Positions 22,857 to 33,720 of a DNA stretch of 64,000 nucleotides are shown here, one piece after another. A model generated the notes under the pieces. That model had not been told where the DNA came from. It saw only the letters and a list, made by a program, of their open reading frames with translations, and made no database searches. Location: positions 49,056,029 through 49,120,028 of the forward strand of contig OX579633.1 of NCBI GenBank assembly GCA_951230915.1. Direction: 5' to 3'. The translations under genes and the position numbers were made by a program. Source of the stretch: Antitrichia curtipendula. Taxonomy: Eukaryota > Streptophyta > Bryopsida > Hypnales > Leucodontaceae. Each line of letters starts with the position of its first letter. Position 1 is the stretch's first letter.

Positions 22857-24653
22857 TTGAATGGACGTGCGGATATGCTTTCAAGGCGTCCTGATGTCCT
22901 AGAAGGTTCTCCACAAGACTCCAAACCATTGTTACAATTAGGAGCTATGGAAGCATGTCAGCCGGTATGGACTAATGCTCAAATTATTGAACGCATTAAG
23001 GTAGCCATGGATGAAGATACCACGCTCAAGCCAATATTGGCCTTCTTCATGAATGGTCCTGACCAGGCCTCGGCGACCATTCGTCGACGATTTCAAGATT
23101 ACAAAATTAGCGATGGGGTTCTCCATTTTCGAAATGCAATTTTTGTACCAGATGATTTAGAGATACAACGACAAATACTACGCTCTAGACATGACGCTCC
23201 AGCTGCAGGGCATCAAGGTCGAGCAAGGACTGTGGATCTAGTTGCAAGAACTTTCTATTGGCCCATACTTCGCAAGTATGTTCACTGGTACGTGGACGGG
23301 TGTGACTTATGCCAACGTTCGAAACCAACACATCATGCCCGATATGGGTTATTACAACCTATTCCAGCGGCAGAGGCACCATGGAAAAGGATCACGGTTG
23401 ATTTTATTGTTAAACTACCAGGTAGCAATGGATTTGATTCCATTATGGTGGTCATTGACAAAAACATCAAGTTAGCACATTTTATCCCAACAAATGAAGC
23501 AATTGATTCTGCTGCGACAACTACATTATACCTCCATCATGTCTGGAAACATCATGGAACCCCTGACGAAATTATATCTGACCGTGGGCCGGTGTTCATT
23601 TCCAAATTTATGACAAGGCTATCTGAACTTCTCCGCATTCAACCTTCTCTAACGACAGCTTTTCATCCGCAATCAGACGGCCAAACTGAAAGGGTGAATC
23701 AGATGCTGGAACAATTTTTACGCATGTTCACGACAAGGCGACAAGATGACTGGTCTGATCTTCTTCCAGTAGCAGAATTTTCCTACAACAATTCCCTCCA
23801 CTCACCTACGGGTTTTTCACCGTTTTATGCTACCTATGGGTATCACCCAGCACTATCATTTACCATGCCTTCAACTTCAAGTGTTCCAACAGCAGAAGAT
23901 AGGGTCCGCCTCTTGAAAGAGATACATGAAGAAGTCAAGACTATAATCAAAATTGCGGGAGATCAAGCCAAGCGCAATTATGATCGAGGTGTGCAATTGC
24001 AACCTTCTTTTCAAATAGGTGACAAAGTGTTACTTCGTCATGATAATATTTCTACAACGGTACCAACTAAGAAGCTAGCCTCCAAGTTTTGGGGACCATT
24101 TCCCATTATGTCTAAAATATCTGACTTAGTCTATCGACTTAAATTATCCAAGGATCTTCGTATCCATAATGTGTTTCATGTATCTCTACTGGAGAAATAT
24201 CGACCTGACACCATCTCTGGTCGCAAGCAAAGACCGCCTCCACCCATTGTAACTCCAGAAGGGGATATTGAGTGGGAGGTGAATAAAGTTTTGGATTCTC
24301 GATTTACCGGCCGATGGAAGAAACTTCAATACCTGGTTGCTTGGGAGGGATATGGCCCAGAAGAAAATTCATGGGAACCAGCCAGGAATTTGCTTAATGC
24401 GCCAAATGTGGTTGATGAATTCCACAGGCTTCATCCCACGGCACCGGGACGGAACAATGACTGCTTATCTCAAACACCAAAACTAGATTACAAAATACAA
24501 GAAATCCACACCACGAAAGGGGGGGGTAATGTCATGACTACGTCATTCCAACTAGACGAGATCCCACCAAGGGAAACGAAGAATCAGGAAAGGAACATCC
24601 CAGGAAGCAGTTACTCTAAGTTAGTTATGAATGCCAGGAATAAAGCCCAGTGA
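22857..24653 (+). CDS. Chromovirus integrase with chromodomain (open 598-codon remnant of pol)
   Basis: Longest open frame in the window. It starts in RNase H (NGRADMLSRRPD). Next comes an HHCC zinc domain (residues ~108-152: RHDAPAAGH ... CDLCQ), then a D,D(35)E catalytic core (VDFIVKLPG near 181, SDRGPVF near 241, DGQTERVN near 275), the SH3-like GDKVLLRHDN block, and a chromodomain at ~468-530 (WEVNKVLDSR, YLVAWEGYGPEENSWEP, NLLNAPNVVDEFH). Chromodomains direct integration to heterochromatin by binding methylated histone H3. The annotated start is only where the preceding stop ends; the natural protein is a processed product of gag-pol. The frame overruns the polypurine tract into the 3' LTR. 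Confidence 0.9.
   Translation: MNGRADMLSRRPDVLEGSPQDSKPLLQLGAMEACQPVWTNAQIIERIKVAMDEDTTLKPILAFFMNGPDQASATIRRRFQDYKISDGVLHFRNAIFVPDDLEIQRQILRSRHDAPAAGHQGRARTVDLVARTFYWPILRKYVHWYVDGCDLCQRSKPTHHARYGLLQPIPAAEAPWKRITVDFIVKLPGSNGFDSIMVVIDKNIKLAHFIPTNEAIDSAATTTLYLHHVWKHHGTPDEIISDRGPVFISKFMTRLSELLRIQPSLTTAFHPQSDGQTERVNQMLEQFLRMFTTRRQDDWSDLLPVAEFSYNNSLHSPTGFSPFYATYGYHPALSFTMPSTSSVPTAEDRVRLLKEIHEEVKTIIKIAGDQAKRNYDRGVQLQPSFQIGDKVLLRHDNISTTVPTKKLASKFWGPFPIMSKISDLVYRLKLSKDLRIHNVFHVSLLEKYRPDTISGRKQRPPPPIVTPEGDIEWEVNKVLDSRFTGRWKKLQYLVAWEGYGPEENSWEPARNLLNAPNVVDEFHRLHPTAPGRNNDCLSQTPKLDYKIQEIHTTKGGGNVMTTSFQLDEIPPRETKNQERNIPGSSYSKLVMNARNKAQ
24515..24526 (+). other. Polypurine tract
   Basis: GAAAGGGGGGGG three bases before the 3' LTR; primes plus-strand synthesis in LTR retroelements. 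Confidence 0.85.
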
Positions 24654-25000
24654 GGGGGGCGTTGTCCCTCACTTGACATATTCTCAATACAGTGCAGGTC
24701 CTGATTTAGAGATTCTTTGTTCTGATGATTAAGCTCTGATTCAGATGTTTGTTCTGATGGTCACTCGTTTGCTCAGTATGTTATGATGTACTCAATATGC
24801 TTGATTGATTGAAGATGTTGTAATATGGATCATTGATCAAAACTCATCTCAGAGAGGATGTTGGGTCGTCCGTCCTATTACATGGATGATTCTCAAGCAT
24901 TGGAGTGAGTGCACGATTGCACATGGGTCCGGGAGAGTGGAGACTGCGATTCACTTGGAAGCATCGGTTGGATTCTTGCTTTGGATTCCGAATTCTGACA
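24530..25000 (+). repeat. Chromovirus 3' LTR
   Basis: 471 bp, directly preceded by a purine run (GAAAGGGGGGGG, ending 24,526). The pol frame runs into its first ~120 bp before meeting a stop at 24,651. Confidence 0.95.
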
Positions 25001-25311
25001 CATGTATTGGTCAATGGGAAGCTAGACTAATGTTTTGAGACTATAAAAAATGTCAATAGAGCTATTTTGAGGCTCCTTTGGGGTGGTTGTAATCCTAGGC
25101 CGTCCCTTTGCTTGTCCATTCTCTTCAAGTCTTGTGTGAAAGTTTCATAGAGTGTTAGGAGATGGTATACCTTGAATGTTGTTTGTAAATGATGGCGGTG
25201 TTGCCAATTTACTTAATCTAAGGTTTCTCCTTGTGTACCTCAAGTTGTGTGCAAAACTAGTCTAATAGAGATAGAGTAGAAGCATTTGGGTGTGTTTGAG
25301 ATGCTTATTAT

Positions 25312-25430
25312 TGGATGGTTGTTCATTCATGTCTCACCATATTGTGGATTTACTTTTGGATATGTGTATATGTTTTAGTACTTATAGTTGACAACATCTA
25401 CTATTAACGATGCAGAAGGATACGACAGAA
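25312..25430 (+). repeat. Direct repeat flanking the chromovirus, copy 2
   Basis: Partner of 18,668-18,795. The pair could be a fragment of an older LTR pair or a local duplication. Confidence 0.75.
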
Positions 25431-28150
25431 TGGCCATAGAAGTCAGAAAAAATAAAAAATCGGAAGTCAGATGAATAGAAAATTATATTAATTGTCATTG
25501 TTTGTATTTTTAATTAATTAATTATAGTGAAATAAAAAATATCTAAAAATAGACCATTGGTAAGGACATTATGGTGATGAGATTTCATCAAAAGAATGAA
25601 CTTCAAACCATCTTCTATATTCAAAAGCGTGTGCGCAATGGAACCCCTTTTGGGGCCTATTTGGACAAACGTGGAGGACATAAAATAATATATTTTTTGA
25701 TGCCCCTCACATGGGACATGTCCAACTAGTGTAGAAATAGACCACCAAAATTTCTTTCCTGATTCATTAAATTTGGATACTCTTTAGTACAAAAAACACA
25801 AAACGTTGAAAGTGTGACAAATTAGAGAAATTTACTTTTAAATATAAAATTATTTTTGAATTTTTTTGAAAATAAGTGATACAATTTCAATCAAAACATC
25901 TAGAAATATATTTTTTGCTTTTGGCATTGGTCTTAAAACTCAAAAGTTATAGCTTGGACAAAAATTGGTTTTGCAAAATGCTACCAAAAATGGCCGGTGT
26001 TTCTTGCAATGACCCATTGTCGGTTTTGTTTGTCTTATCTCTTGTGGGTTGTTTTTTATCCCTACCTTGATTTGTAAGACAACCTAAAGCCCAAAAAGTC
26101 CTACGGCAATATAAAAAATTCAACAATCAAACCTCAAGATTTATATACAAATGCTTCTTCTTTTGTTTCTAAGTTATTCTTGGTTGCAACTAGAATTCTA
26201 GTGATTTCATGAAACAAACCTTTCTCTATCTAATATTTGGTGTTTCTACTATAAAAAAATTGAAACTGTGTGCTTTTGACTAAAGACAATTGGAGACACT
26301 AGAGGGACTTCTACTAGAGCCAAGTCAACATGGAGGCCATATTTTGTGTTTTGAAAAATGATTTTTTTCAATTGTTTTATCTCATTGAACAATCTACTTC
26401 TCACCATGTGCACATTTGCATTCAGTTCTTCCATCATTAATCTCTTATCATTACTTTATACATCTACTATAGAAACAAGCACCATGTCACTCACTGGGTT
26501 TACTTCTTCCGTTTATTTGTTTTTCTTCTTTAAATGTTTTTTTCTATTATTATTTTTACGCAATTGATTAAGTTTCTCTATTAAATGTGTCACAATGTCA
26601 TCTACCTTTCTTATCATAATAACCCCATGGAAAATTAAAGATTTCATCCTATCATTTTTTACAATCTCTTTAAGAAACAAATTCTCTTCAAGCAATCTCG
26701 TTTAGTTTCACCAAATCCTCAAGAGGAATTGTTTCATAGAATGTTGGAGCCATTGTTTTTTTCATGATCATGTTGTATTAAATCATTCTGATGTATAATG
26801 ATTGTGCAAATTTTTTTGTCCATACTTCTTTTCCTTAAGCTTATGAATAAAAAAAGACAACTTGAATATTTGATCGTATTCATATATAATTCTTTGCAAG
26901 CTCTAGATCATGAGGCATTGTTTGTTGAATCAACACAATATTCCTAACTTGTAACATTTTTTGAGGTAAAATGATAAAAGAAGAATATAGAATTTTTTTT
27001 ACAAATTAAGTGAAAGAACAAAATAAGAATTGACTAATCCGTCACCTTCATCAATTCATAAGAAGCATACTTATAAAATATGTAATGTACCTTAGGTCAA
27101 TACATTGTCCAAATGTTGTACCACAAAATATGCCTTTGCCACTTTCTACTTTTAGAGCCATCAATTGTAGCCACTTAAATATTCAAACATTCTAGCTTTG
27201 AAACTTTGAAACTCTTTGCCATTGAAACTCTTTGCAACTCAAACGTAAAAATATTTACCAATCAAACTCAAATCCACTTCTATAATTACTTTCATTAAAA
27301 AAATTCCATAATTCCATTCACAAATCCTCAAAGAGGCAAGCAAATTTTCAACCGCCAAACTTTATAGAGCCATACACAAAAAAAATGGAATCTTTTGCAA
27401 TGCTGGAAGTGCCGCCTCTACTTTCAATAAAGAAGAATAAGTGGCAATGTATGCATTGGATTGAAGCTTCTTGCAGCACTTCCAACTTTAAGTATCAGCA
27501 GTTTTGTTTATTGATTCAAGCCCCCCATGCCCATCACTATCTTTGTTGCTTCTACTCAACCACATATGAATTTAAAATAATACAAGAATGACACCAACAA
27601 GGAGCTATTAGAGTGGGGTTCTTTTAAGGTAGCAACCAATGGTTGGCTTTCCAATCTTTAATAGACTACAATAATCAATATCATTAATAACATAATTAAC
27701 CATCAATTATAATCTAATTAGTGGTAGACAAAATCTAAGGAATATACAAATAATGCAAGAATATAGGAACAAAAGAGCTAGTGAATTATACTACATAATT
27801 TAAGTCAATGATTACTCATAAATAGTGATTCCAAAAACTGAATTTATACATCAAACAAACAAATTTAAATGACGATTTTGCAAACACGAATGTTCAAAAC
27901 CAAAAGCTATAAAAACAAAAATTATAGAGTATAAAGTACTACACAACATTGGAAGTCCATAATAAGAAAAAGATTATTTTAATTACAATAAAGTAGACAA
28001 AGATGTTGAAACAAAGTATATACATAAACTTGATTTTTGTACTACACTTTAGAAGCCACTTAAAAATTAGTCCAGTGTCTTTTTGTAGCCCAAACAATTA
28101 TGCATGCTAGGATATAATTTCTTACACTTTTTTAAACTAATGGAAAAAGA
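25431..28150. other. AT-rich intergenic stretch
   Basis: No recognised gene. The short frames here (for example 25,876-26,070 + and 26,249-26,437 -) have no motif I recognise and look like chance frames in AT-rich DNA. Confidence 0.5.
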
Positions 28151-29060
28151 AACCCCTTTCATTTGCTCCTATATTTGAAGAATAACACTAGGAAGAGTAG
28201 AATAGGAGTTTAATTGTTGTTTGAGTGAAGTCCATACATGTTCAATAGGATTTAGGTTAGGTGATTGTGCAAGTCACTCTAGAACACAAAATGATAGATT
28301 CCCAAACCAATTGTGAATCATCTTTGTTGTATACATGCTAGCATTGTCTTGTTGGAAAATGACTTCTTGAAGATTGAATCCCAATGTATGCAATGTAGTG
28401 TACAAATCTTGTTTAAAAATTGCAATGTAGTTTTTAGCATTCAAATGCCCTTGTATATTAAATGCAATGCCTCCAATCTTTTACAAGTCAAACAATTTCA
28501 AACATTATGTCACCTCTACGATGTTTAATAATCTGGTTTATAGCACGCACATGAATATTTTTTTTATTCTCTATCAAACACCACATTCTCCCATTTAAAT
28601 TGGAATGGCTTATTTTTGTTTCATAACTAAATATTACTCACTCCCAGTCACTTATTGTTCAATCTTTGTAGGTTTGAACAAAACGAAATTTATTTTTCAT
28701 ATTCTTCTGACTCAAAAAAGTTTTTTCAACTCTCATAGAAGTAAACAATCTTTGTTCTTTCATGCATTTCTCAAGGTATTATCACACATTTCCACACCTA
28801 TCTTTCTCCTAAATACTTTTGTTGCCTTTATTGCAGTTTCTAAACCGTCAATGTAACTAGATGTAAAGCATATCGCTTCTCCCACTTTGTAACGACCTCA
28901 AAATGACCTCCTTTAAACAATTATAAATTAAGAGAAAGGTTCTTTTTTACTATAGATTGTGACAAATCTACATTCTATGCAATCTCTCTACTGTTCCTTC
29001 CCTTCTCTATTAAGGCTACAATGTTTTGTTCTTTATGTAGAATAATTGGCTTCATTCCCC
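28150..29060 (-). pseudogene. Tc1/mariner-type transposase (decayed)
   Basis: On the minus strand an N-terminal helix-turn-helix-like stretch (KEQNIVALIEKGRNSREIA, 28,960-29,045) comes first. A middle block follows with scraps of the catalytic core (IIKHRRGDIMFE). Then comes the diagnostic AQSPNLNPIEHVW (28,232-28,275), the family's S-P-D/N-L-N-P-I-E block holding the third catalytic acidic residue. Many stops and frameshifts show it is old. Terminal inverted repeats and TA duplications were not located. Tc1/mariner enzymes cut and paste at TA. Confidence 0.75.
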
Positions 29061-29526
29061 TATACAACTTCTACAAATCACAAGAAATATTCAAGACAAT
29101 CTTACATAAACCTTCAAGAAAATAATTTGACAAAGAAACAAGAGTATACAAGTCATCCAAGAAGGTAACAAAGAACATTGCAAAAACTGAGTTTGTGTTT
29201 TCTTCTCTCTCACAAAAATCCTAATGAAATTGATGATTGCATCATGACATCATCTTAAAGTCAACTTGTAGTTTTTTTAAATTCACATTTTACATCTATT
29301 GAATACGTCATTATCTTTTATGTATGGATTTTTATCTCTTAGGTATGGATTTTTTTTCTAGAGATGACATCATATGTCCACTACATCTCTACAAATTAGA
29401 AGATTTTCAAATTTAGTTGGAATTTTTTAAATTATTGTGAATTTATTTAGAAAAAAATAAAAAAATCAAATCAAATATAAAATCTAATCCAAAAATCTTA
29501 AATTGTATACAGTATATATCTTAAAT

Positions 29527-29562
29527 TAGGTTGTTTGTTGTTTTGTTTGTTTGTTTGTTTGA
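29527..29562. repeat. (GTTT)n microsatellite
   Basis: GTTTGTTGTTTTGTTTGTTTGT-type run, about eight units, slightly interrupted. Confidence 0.85.
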
Positions 29563-30898
29563 CACACTGAGATTTAAAAAATCATGAGTTGTCTAGCAAC
29601 ATTCTGGGTATCGTTGAAAAGATTTTTACAAAAAAAGGGGTACACGGATTTTGGTTCGTGGTATTTGGACCCATGGTGTGAAAGTTATAGAATTTCAAAG
29701 TTTTTATAAATTCAAAAATTAAATTAAATTATCTTTTATTTTTTAAATCATAACTTTCATATGGCAAGTCTTTACAAATATGAGTTCTATTGTATTCTAT
29801 TTCTTAGAATGTATTTGTAAATTGTAGTCCAATAATGTAACTACTTGCAAAACATATCGTTAGAGGTTTCTTGCCTACATTTACACATCAAAGCCTAGCG
29901 TGTATTATTGAGATATCTATAAAAATAATTTTAAAATTTATTAATTTAATGGCATTGAACCAAAAAAGAGGGTTTACTATGACTTTTGAGTTTGTATGTA
30001 AAACAACTAGATCTATTGTAGACCCTTTTAGAAATTGTCTCCTTTTGGTTATTAAGATTCATAATTGATTACTTTGAGTTTATTAGCCTTTTAGAAAAAA
30101 AACTAGTAGAAAATAAATTATGCAAAATTTGTCCTTAAGGCTTGTGCATAATTGTTTCTAGTAAGCATGAATTGTTGGGATAAGAGTCCATCAATATCTC
30201 AAAAGGTGAGTGAACTCCACCTGTAACTTCAAAAATATGTCTCATTTCACGTACTAAAAACTCTTAGAAAAAATTTATTTGTGTGAAAAGTTGTCTGTCA
30301 CCAATGAATTTTTTATACTATTAAAAGTGCAAAAAAATATTTTAAAATTTTGAATTTTTTTAATATTTGTGACAAACTAAGTTTATTTTTTATACCACAA
30401 ATTTTGTTCACAATCTCTAGTCTCACAATTTGTTGTGGCAATTGTTTGAAATGAAAGGTACATTTCGAGAGTCACTACTGATGCAAGGACCTTTTGTGAT
30501 AGAATAAGAAGTTGGAGAGTTGCTTCTTGAATGCATAGAATTTGAAGGCACTCACTTGAAATTATCATTTTGTGCTACTCCGAGGTCCCCTGGTTATTTC
30601 AACAATAGCATTTGGAATTACCCCCTTCTTTCCACATAAAGGTAGTGTGAAAAAACAAAATTCCGGCGAGATAGAAGAATACCGATCTTTTTGTGTTGGG
30701 TGTGAACCAAGTGATGATCTGAATTTGAATTTGGGCTTGAATACAAGTGGTGATCTAAATTTTAGAGCTTTATGCCTCTATCAAGCTTTCCTAAATATAA
30801 TTACATCATTGAAATTATTCATTCTTAAAGCTTTTATACTTATTGACTACTTCCATACAAGCAATTGCATACTTTCAACATAGCTTTAGATTTTATGA

Positions 30899-30956
30899 CA
30901 CTTGAAATATATTCCACTTGAAATATATTCCACTTGAAATATATTCTACTTGAAAA
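30899..30956. repeat. 17-bp tandem repeat
   Basis: Three to four copies of CACTTGAAATATATTCC, the last one diverged. Confidence 0.9.
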
Positions 30957-32798
30957 TAGCATCCATTGGTATGACCTTCCAAAAATGGTCACCACAGATT
31001 GCACTTAAAGTGGCCCGAGGAGAGCACATTAAATATGTTTTAGGGGGTCTGGAGGGCCATTTCAGGCTTGTTCTTGGCGCTGTTCTTCCAAGCAGTTAAA
31101 GAACAACCGTTGTCAGAATTTTGAAAAAAATCCAAAAGAACATTCTTTTTTTAAATTTCAAAATGCAAAAAAAAATTGAAAAAAATAAAAAATAAAAAAT
31201 GATGTGGTAGTCTCTCTACCACATTAGACAGCTATTGCGACATAATTTTTAAAATCTGGGAACCCAGGAGAATTTGTAGCCCTCCACAAGGGTTGAAAAA
31301 CATGTAATGCTTAGTGTATCTATAACAAATCATATGTGTTCAAGTGATTTTTTGGCCCCCTATTTACTTTTAATAATCTATAATTTTACTCTATAATTTT
31401 GAGCTTTGTTTAATAATGACTATAGGTTTCTATTGCCGAAAATTCCCAATTCAAACAACATATGAAATGATTTCAAGAATAGATTAAAAAATGAATAGAA
31501 ATGGCATGTTTTTCAACTCAAATATTTAAAGAGAATGCATATAGATGACCATTGCATCATTATTCAAGAAAATTGAACTTCCAAAAAAGAGTTATTTTTA
31601 GCAATTTTTTGTTCATTTTTTAGACAATTTTTTCTTATATAAAATAGGGGTGTGAAAGTTATTTTTAGCTCTATAATATATTTCTTAACTTCAAAAATTT
31701 ATAACTAATTATAATTAACAAAGATGCATATCAATAATTCAAGACATAAACTTTCAAAGTAGGAAAATCTACTCATATTTTTTTTTTAAATTTATTTAAG
31801 TTTTAGGAAATAATATAGGGGGTCTAAAATCTGAACACACGTAGTTTTTAATGGACACTCTAATTGATATCCTCGGGTAAAGTAGTTACAACAATTCCAA
31901 TATTGACCCTAGAAGGAGCACGGAAACATGTCCAACTTGGATTTGTTGCTAGAGCAAAGAATAAGCTGGGCCTCTTTCTAGGGTGCGATTTGTGCCTCCA
32001 CCCAAAATGCAGTAACAAATTCAAGAACAACAAACTTGTTTTTTCAAGAATCTCTAACTAAAGCGCATTTTTAGGACCACCACCACCTACTAGTAAATCT
32101 AAGCTTCTTGAATGCTCTCAATACTCAACAAATCATCCAAAAATGTTGAGCAAGGGCTCTCATGTGAAGAACCTTGAAAAATGCTGTTGGTTACAACAAT
32201 TGTATTAGGCAGCAGATTTTAAAAAAATCATGTTAGAAATCTTGTTGCCACTGTTTTTGTGTTTGTTTAAGTATTGCAATGGAGTTGTTCTTACTCTCAT
32301 TAGCCTATCTACAATGACAAAGAATGATTAAATCAAGCTACATATAAGAATTGATGAATTGATTTGCAAAAATTCAAGGGCAAAATCGATTTTAGAGTTG
32401 TTGCCTCCTTGTAAAGACAGTGTTGGTGCTCTGATCTCACATTGTCACATTTGTACTAAAGTAGTATGCTCTAAAAGCACCCAAACTCTTGAAATAGAAA
32501 GCTATTGAATGGATACGATTTGGTCTTTAAATGGACTTCTTTAGCTATTGATTGAATTGAGAAAAAGAATATTCTTTATTGCAAGAGCCAATCATTGACC
32601 TTCATTTCCTCAAATCCCTTTAGAAGTTGCAAGTGGACACATTTTGGGAGACCTAGGGTCACAAATAGGTACCTACAACAAATATCTTTGAAAATTCCCA
32701 ACTAATTCAAAATATATTAAACCACTTGTGTTACATTTGACATCTATTTTTCTTTCTCTGAAAAATGAGTTAAAAATAATTCTGTTCATGCAAACCTA

Positions 32799-32844
32799 TG
32801 AAAAAGGCGGACCAGCCCTAGGGCTTACTGGTCCGCCTTTTTCA
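32799..32844. repeat. Perfect 17-bp hairpin
   Basis: TGAAAAAGGCGGACCAG (32,799-32,815) is the exact reverse complement of 32,828-32,844, with a 12-base spacer that itself holds the palindrome CCCTAGGG. It sits where AT-rich intergenic DNA gives way to GC-richer sequence, ~880 bp upstream of the gene start. No coding role is evident; it may be the relic of a small inverted-repeat transposon. Confidence 0.85.
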
Positions 32845-33029
32845 GAGCATACTGCCTTACGGACTGTGGCAAGCTATGTTTTCCCGGATCAATCTTTTTT
32901 CCGCCCCTCCTCAGCTTGTAATTCACCGTGGCGGGCAGCTGGAGATGTTCTAACCAGACTGAGATACCCAGAATCCGCACGGGCAGACATCCGTAAACTC
33001 TCCCATACCCATGACGCGGATATCAATGT

Positions 33030-33135
33030 AGTACCCTGGGAGCAAGAAAACCCTCCAGTAACCCGGAATCTAGATAACCATACAGTAATCGAGAAGCAAG
33101 ATATCCATCCAGTACCCGGAAAGTAAGATACCTCT
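33030..33135. repeat. Promoter-proximal minisatellite, ~27-bp unit
   Basis: Three to four degenerate copies of a unit like CCAGTAACCCGGAATCTAGA (CAGTAATCGAGAAGCAAGAT, CAGTACCCGGAAAGTAAGAT), about 600-700 bp before the predicted start codon of the next gene. Confidence 0.65.
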
Positions 33136-33720
33136 CCACTCCCCAGGCCGTGAAAGATCCACTCGAGTGAATTCCAGAGCCGTGCCCTGAGCGGTCGACG
33201 ATCGCAATGATCTCATCGACCCGCCCAGGTTTTCATTGGCCGCTGCCATGCATGCCCTGATGCTGCTCCTCCAGTCCTCCTCCTCCTCCCGCTGCTGCAA
33301 TCTCCGAAAGCATCAATCCTTCGTGCAGAGGATCATTCCCCGGGACACAATCGCGATGCTCCCCACTCACACCTCCCATTCCCGCATTCCACCCCTACAC
33401 GGGGAATCCCCGAAGTCCATGTAACTGACTGGTGGCCACTCTCGTACTTCATCCCGTCGGTCCTTTCCGTGTACAATTTCCGCTTGCGACTGCACGAGCA
33501 CGACCTCGTCCATGGCGATGGTGGTGCGCTCCCCCTCTGCCGCTGGTAATCACTCCTCCCTTGCTTCCCTGAGTGCGGAAGGAGTGGGGGCTTGATTGGG
33601 GTTTGGGATGCGCGGGGATAGGGGATGGAAGTTAGGTTGAGTGGCGATGGCTTTGGCTCAGTCGTTCCCGTGGGATTGTGTTAATGGAGACAGCGATTGT
33701 TTGAGTGAGTGAGTGCAGTT
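33136..33720 (+). promoter_or_regulatory. Promoter / 5' leader region of the At3g49140-like gene
   Basis: GC-rich relative to all sequence to its left and without transposon motifs. It contains an upstream ATG at 33,512 with a 27-residue open frame ending at 33,595 (MAMVVRSPSAAG...), out of frame with the main start. No clear TATA box seen. The exact transcription start cannot be read from the sequence. Confidence 0.4.

Larger units (their letters stand above)
18883..25000 (+). mobile_element. Complete chromovirus (Ty3/Gypsy LTR retrotransposon)
   Basis: Structure is complete: two 471-bp LTRs beginning TGTCATGAC and ending CTGACA, a perfect 5-bp target duplication CATGT (18,878-18,882 and 25,001-25,005), gag with zinc knuckle, protease, RT, RNase H, integrase with a C-terminal chromodomain, and a polypurine tract abutting the 3' LTR. 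The LTRs differ at five positions only, all transitions, so insertion is fairly recent. Several frameshifts and stops make this copy non-autonomous. The chromodomain keeps the canonical aromatic residues, as in Tcn1-like chromoviruses reported from mosses and other seed-free plants. Confidence 0.95.
2913..25430 (+). mobile_element. Old DNMT/PHD-carrying Ty3/Gypsy-type element, split by nested insertions
   Basis: Envelope for the pieces described separately: possible gag start, gag, protease, methyltransferase, RT connection, PHD finger and 3' sequence on both sides of the chromovirus. Two large repeats and a chromovirus are nested within it. Outer ends are not defined: I found no LTR pair for it. 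A diverged direct repeat flanks the chromovirus (18,668-18,795 and 25,312-25,430). Confidence 0.5.
29061..32797. other. AT-rich intergenic stretch
   Basis: No gene recognised in about 3.7 kb. It holds a GTTT microsatellite, a 17-bp tandem repeat and homopolymer runs. The frame at 30,572-30,883 has no recognisable domain. Confidence 0.5.
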
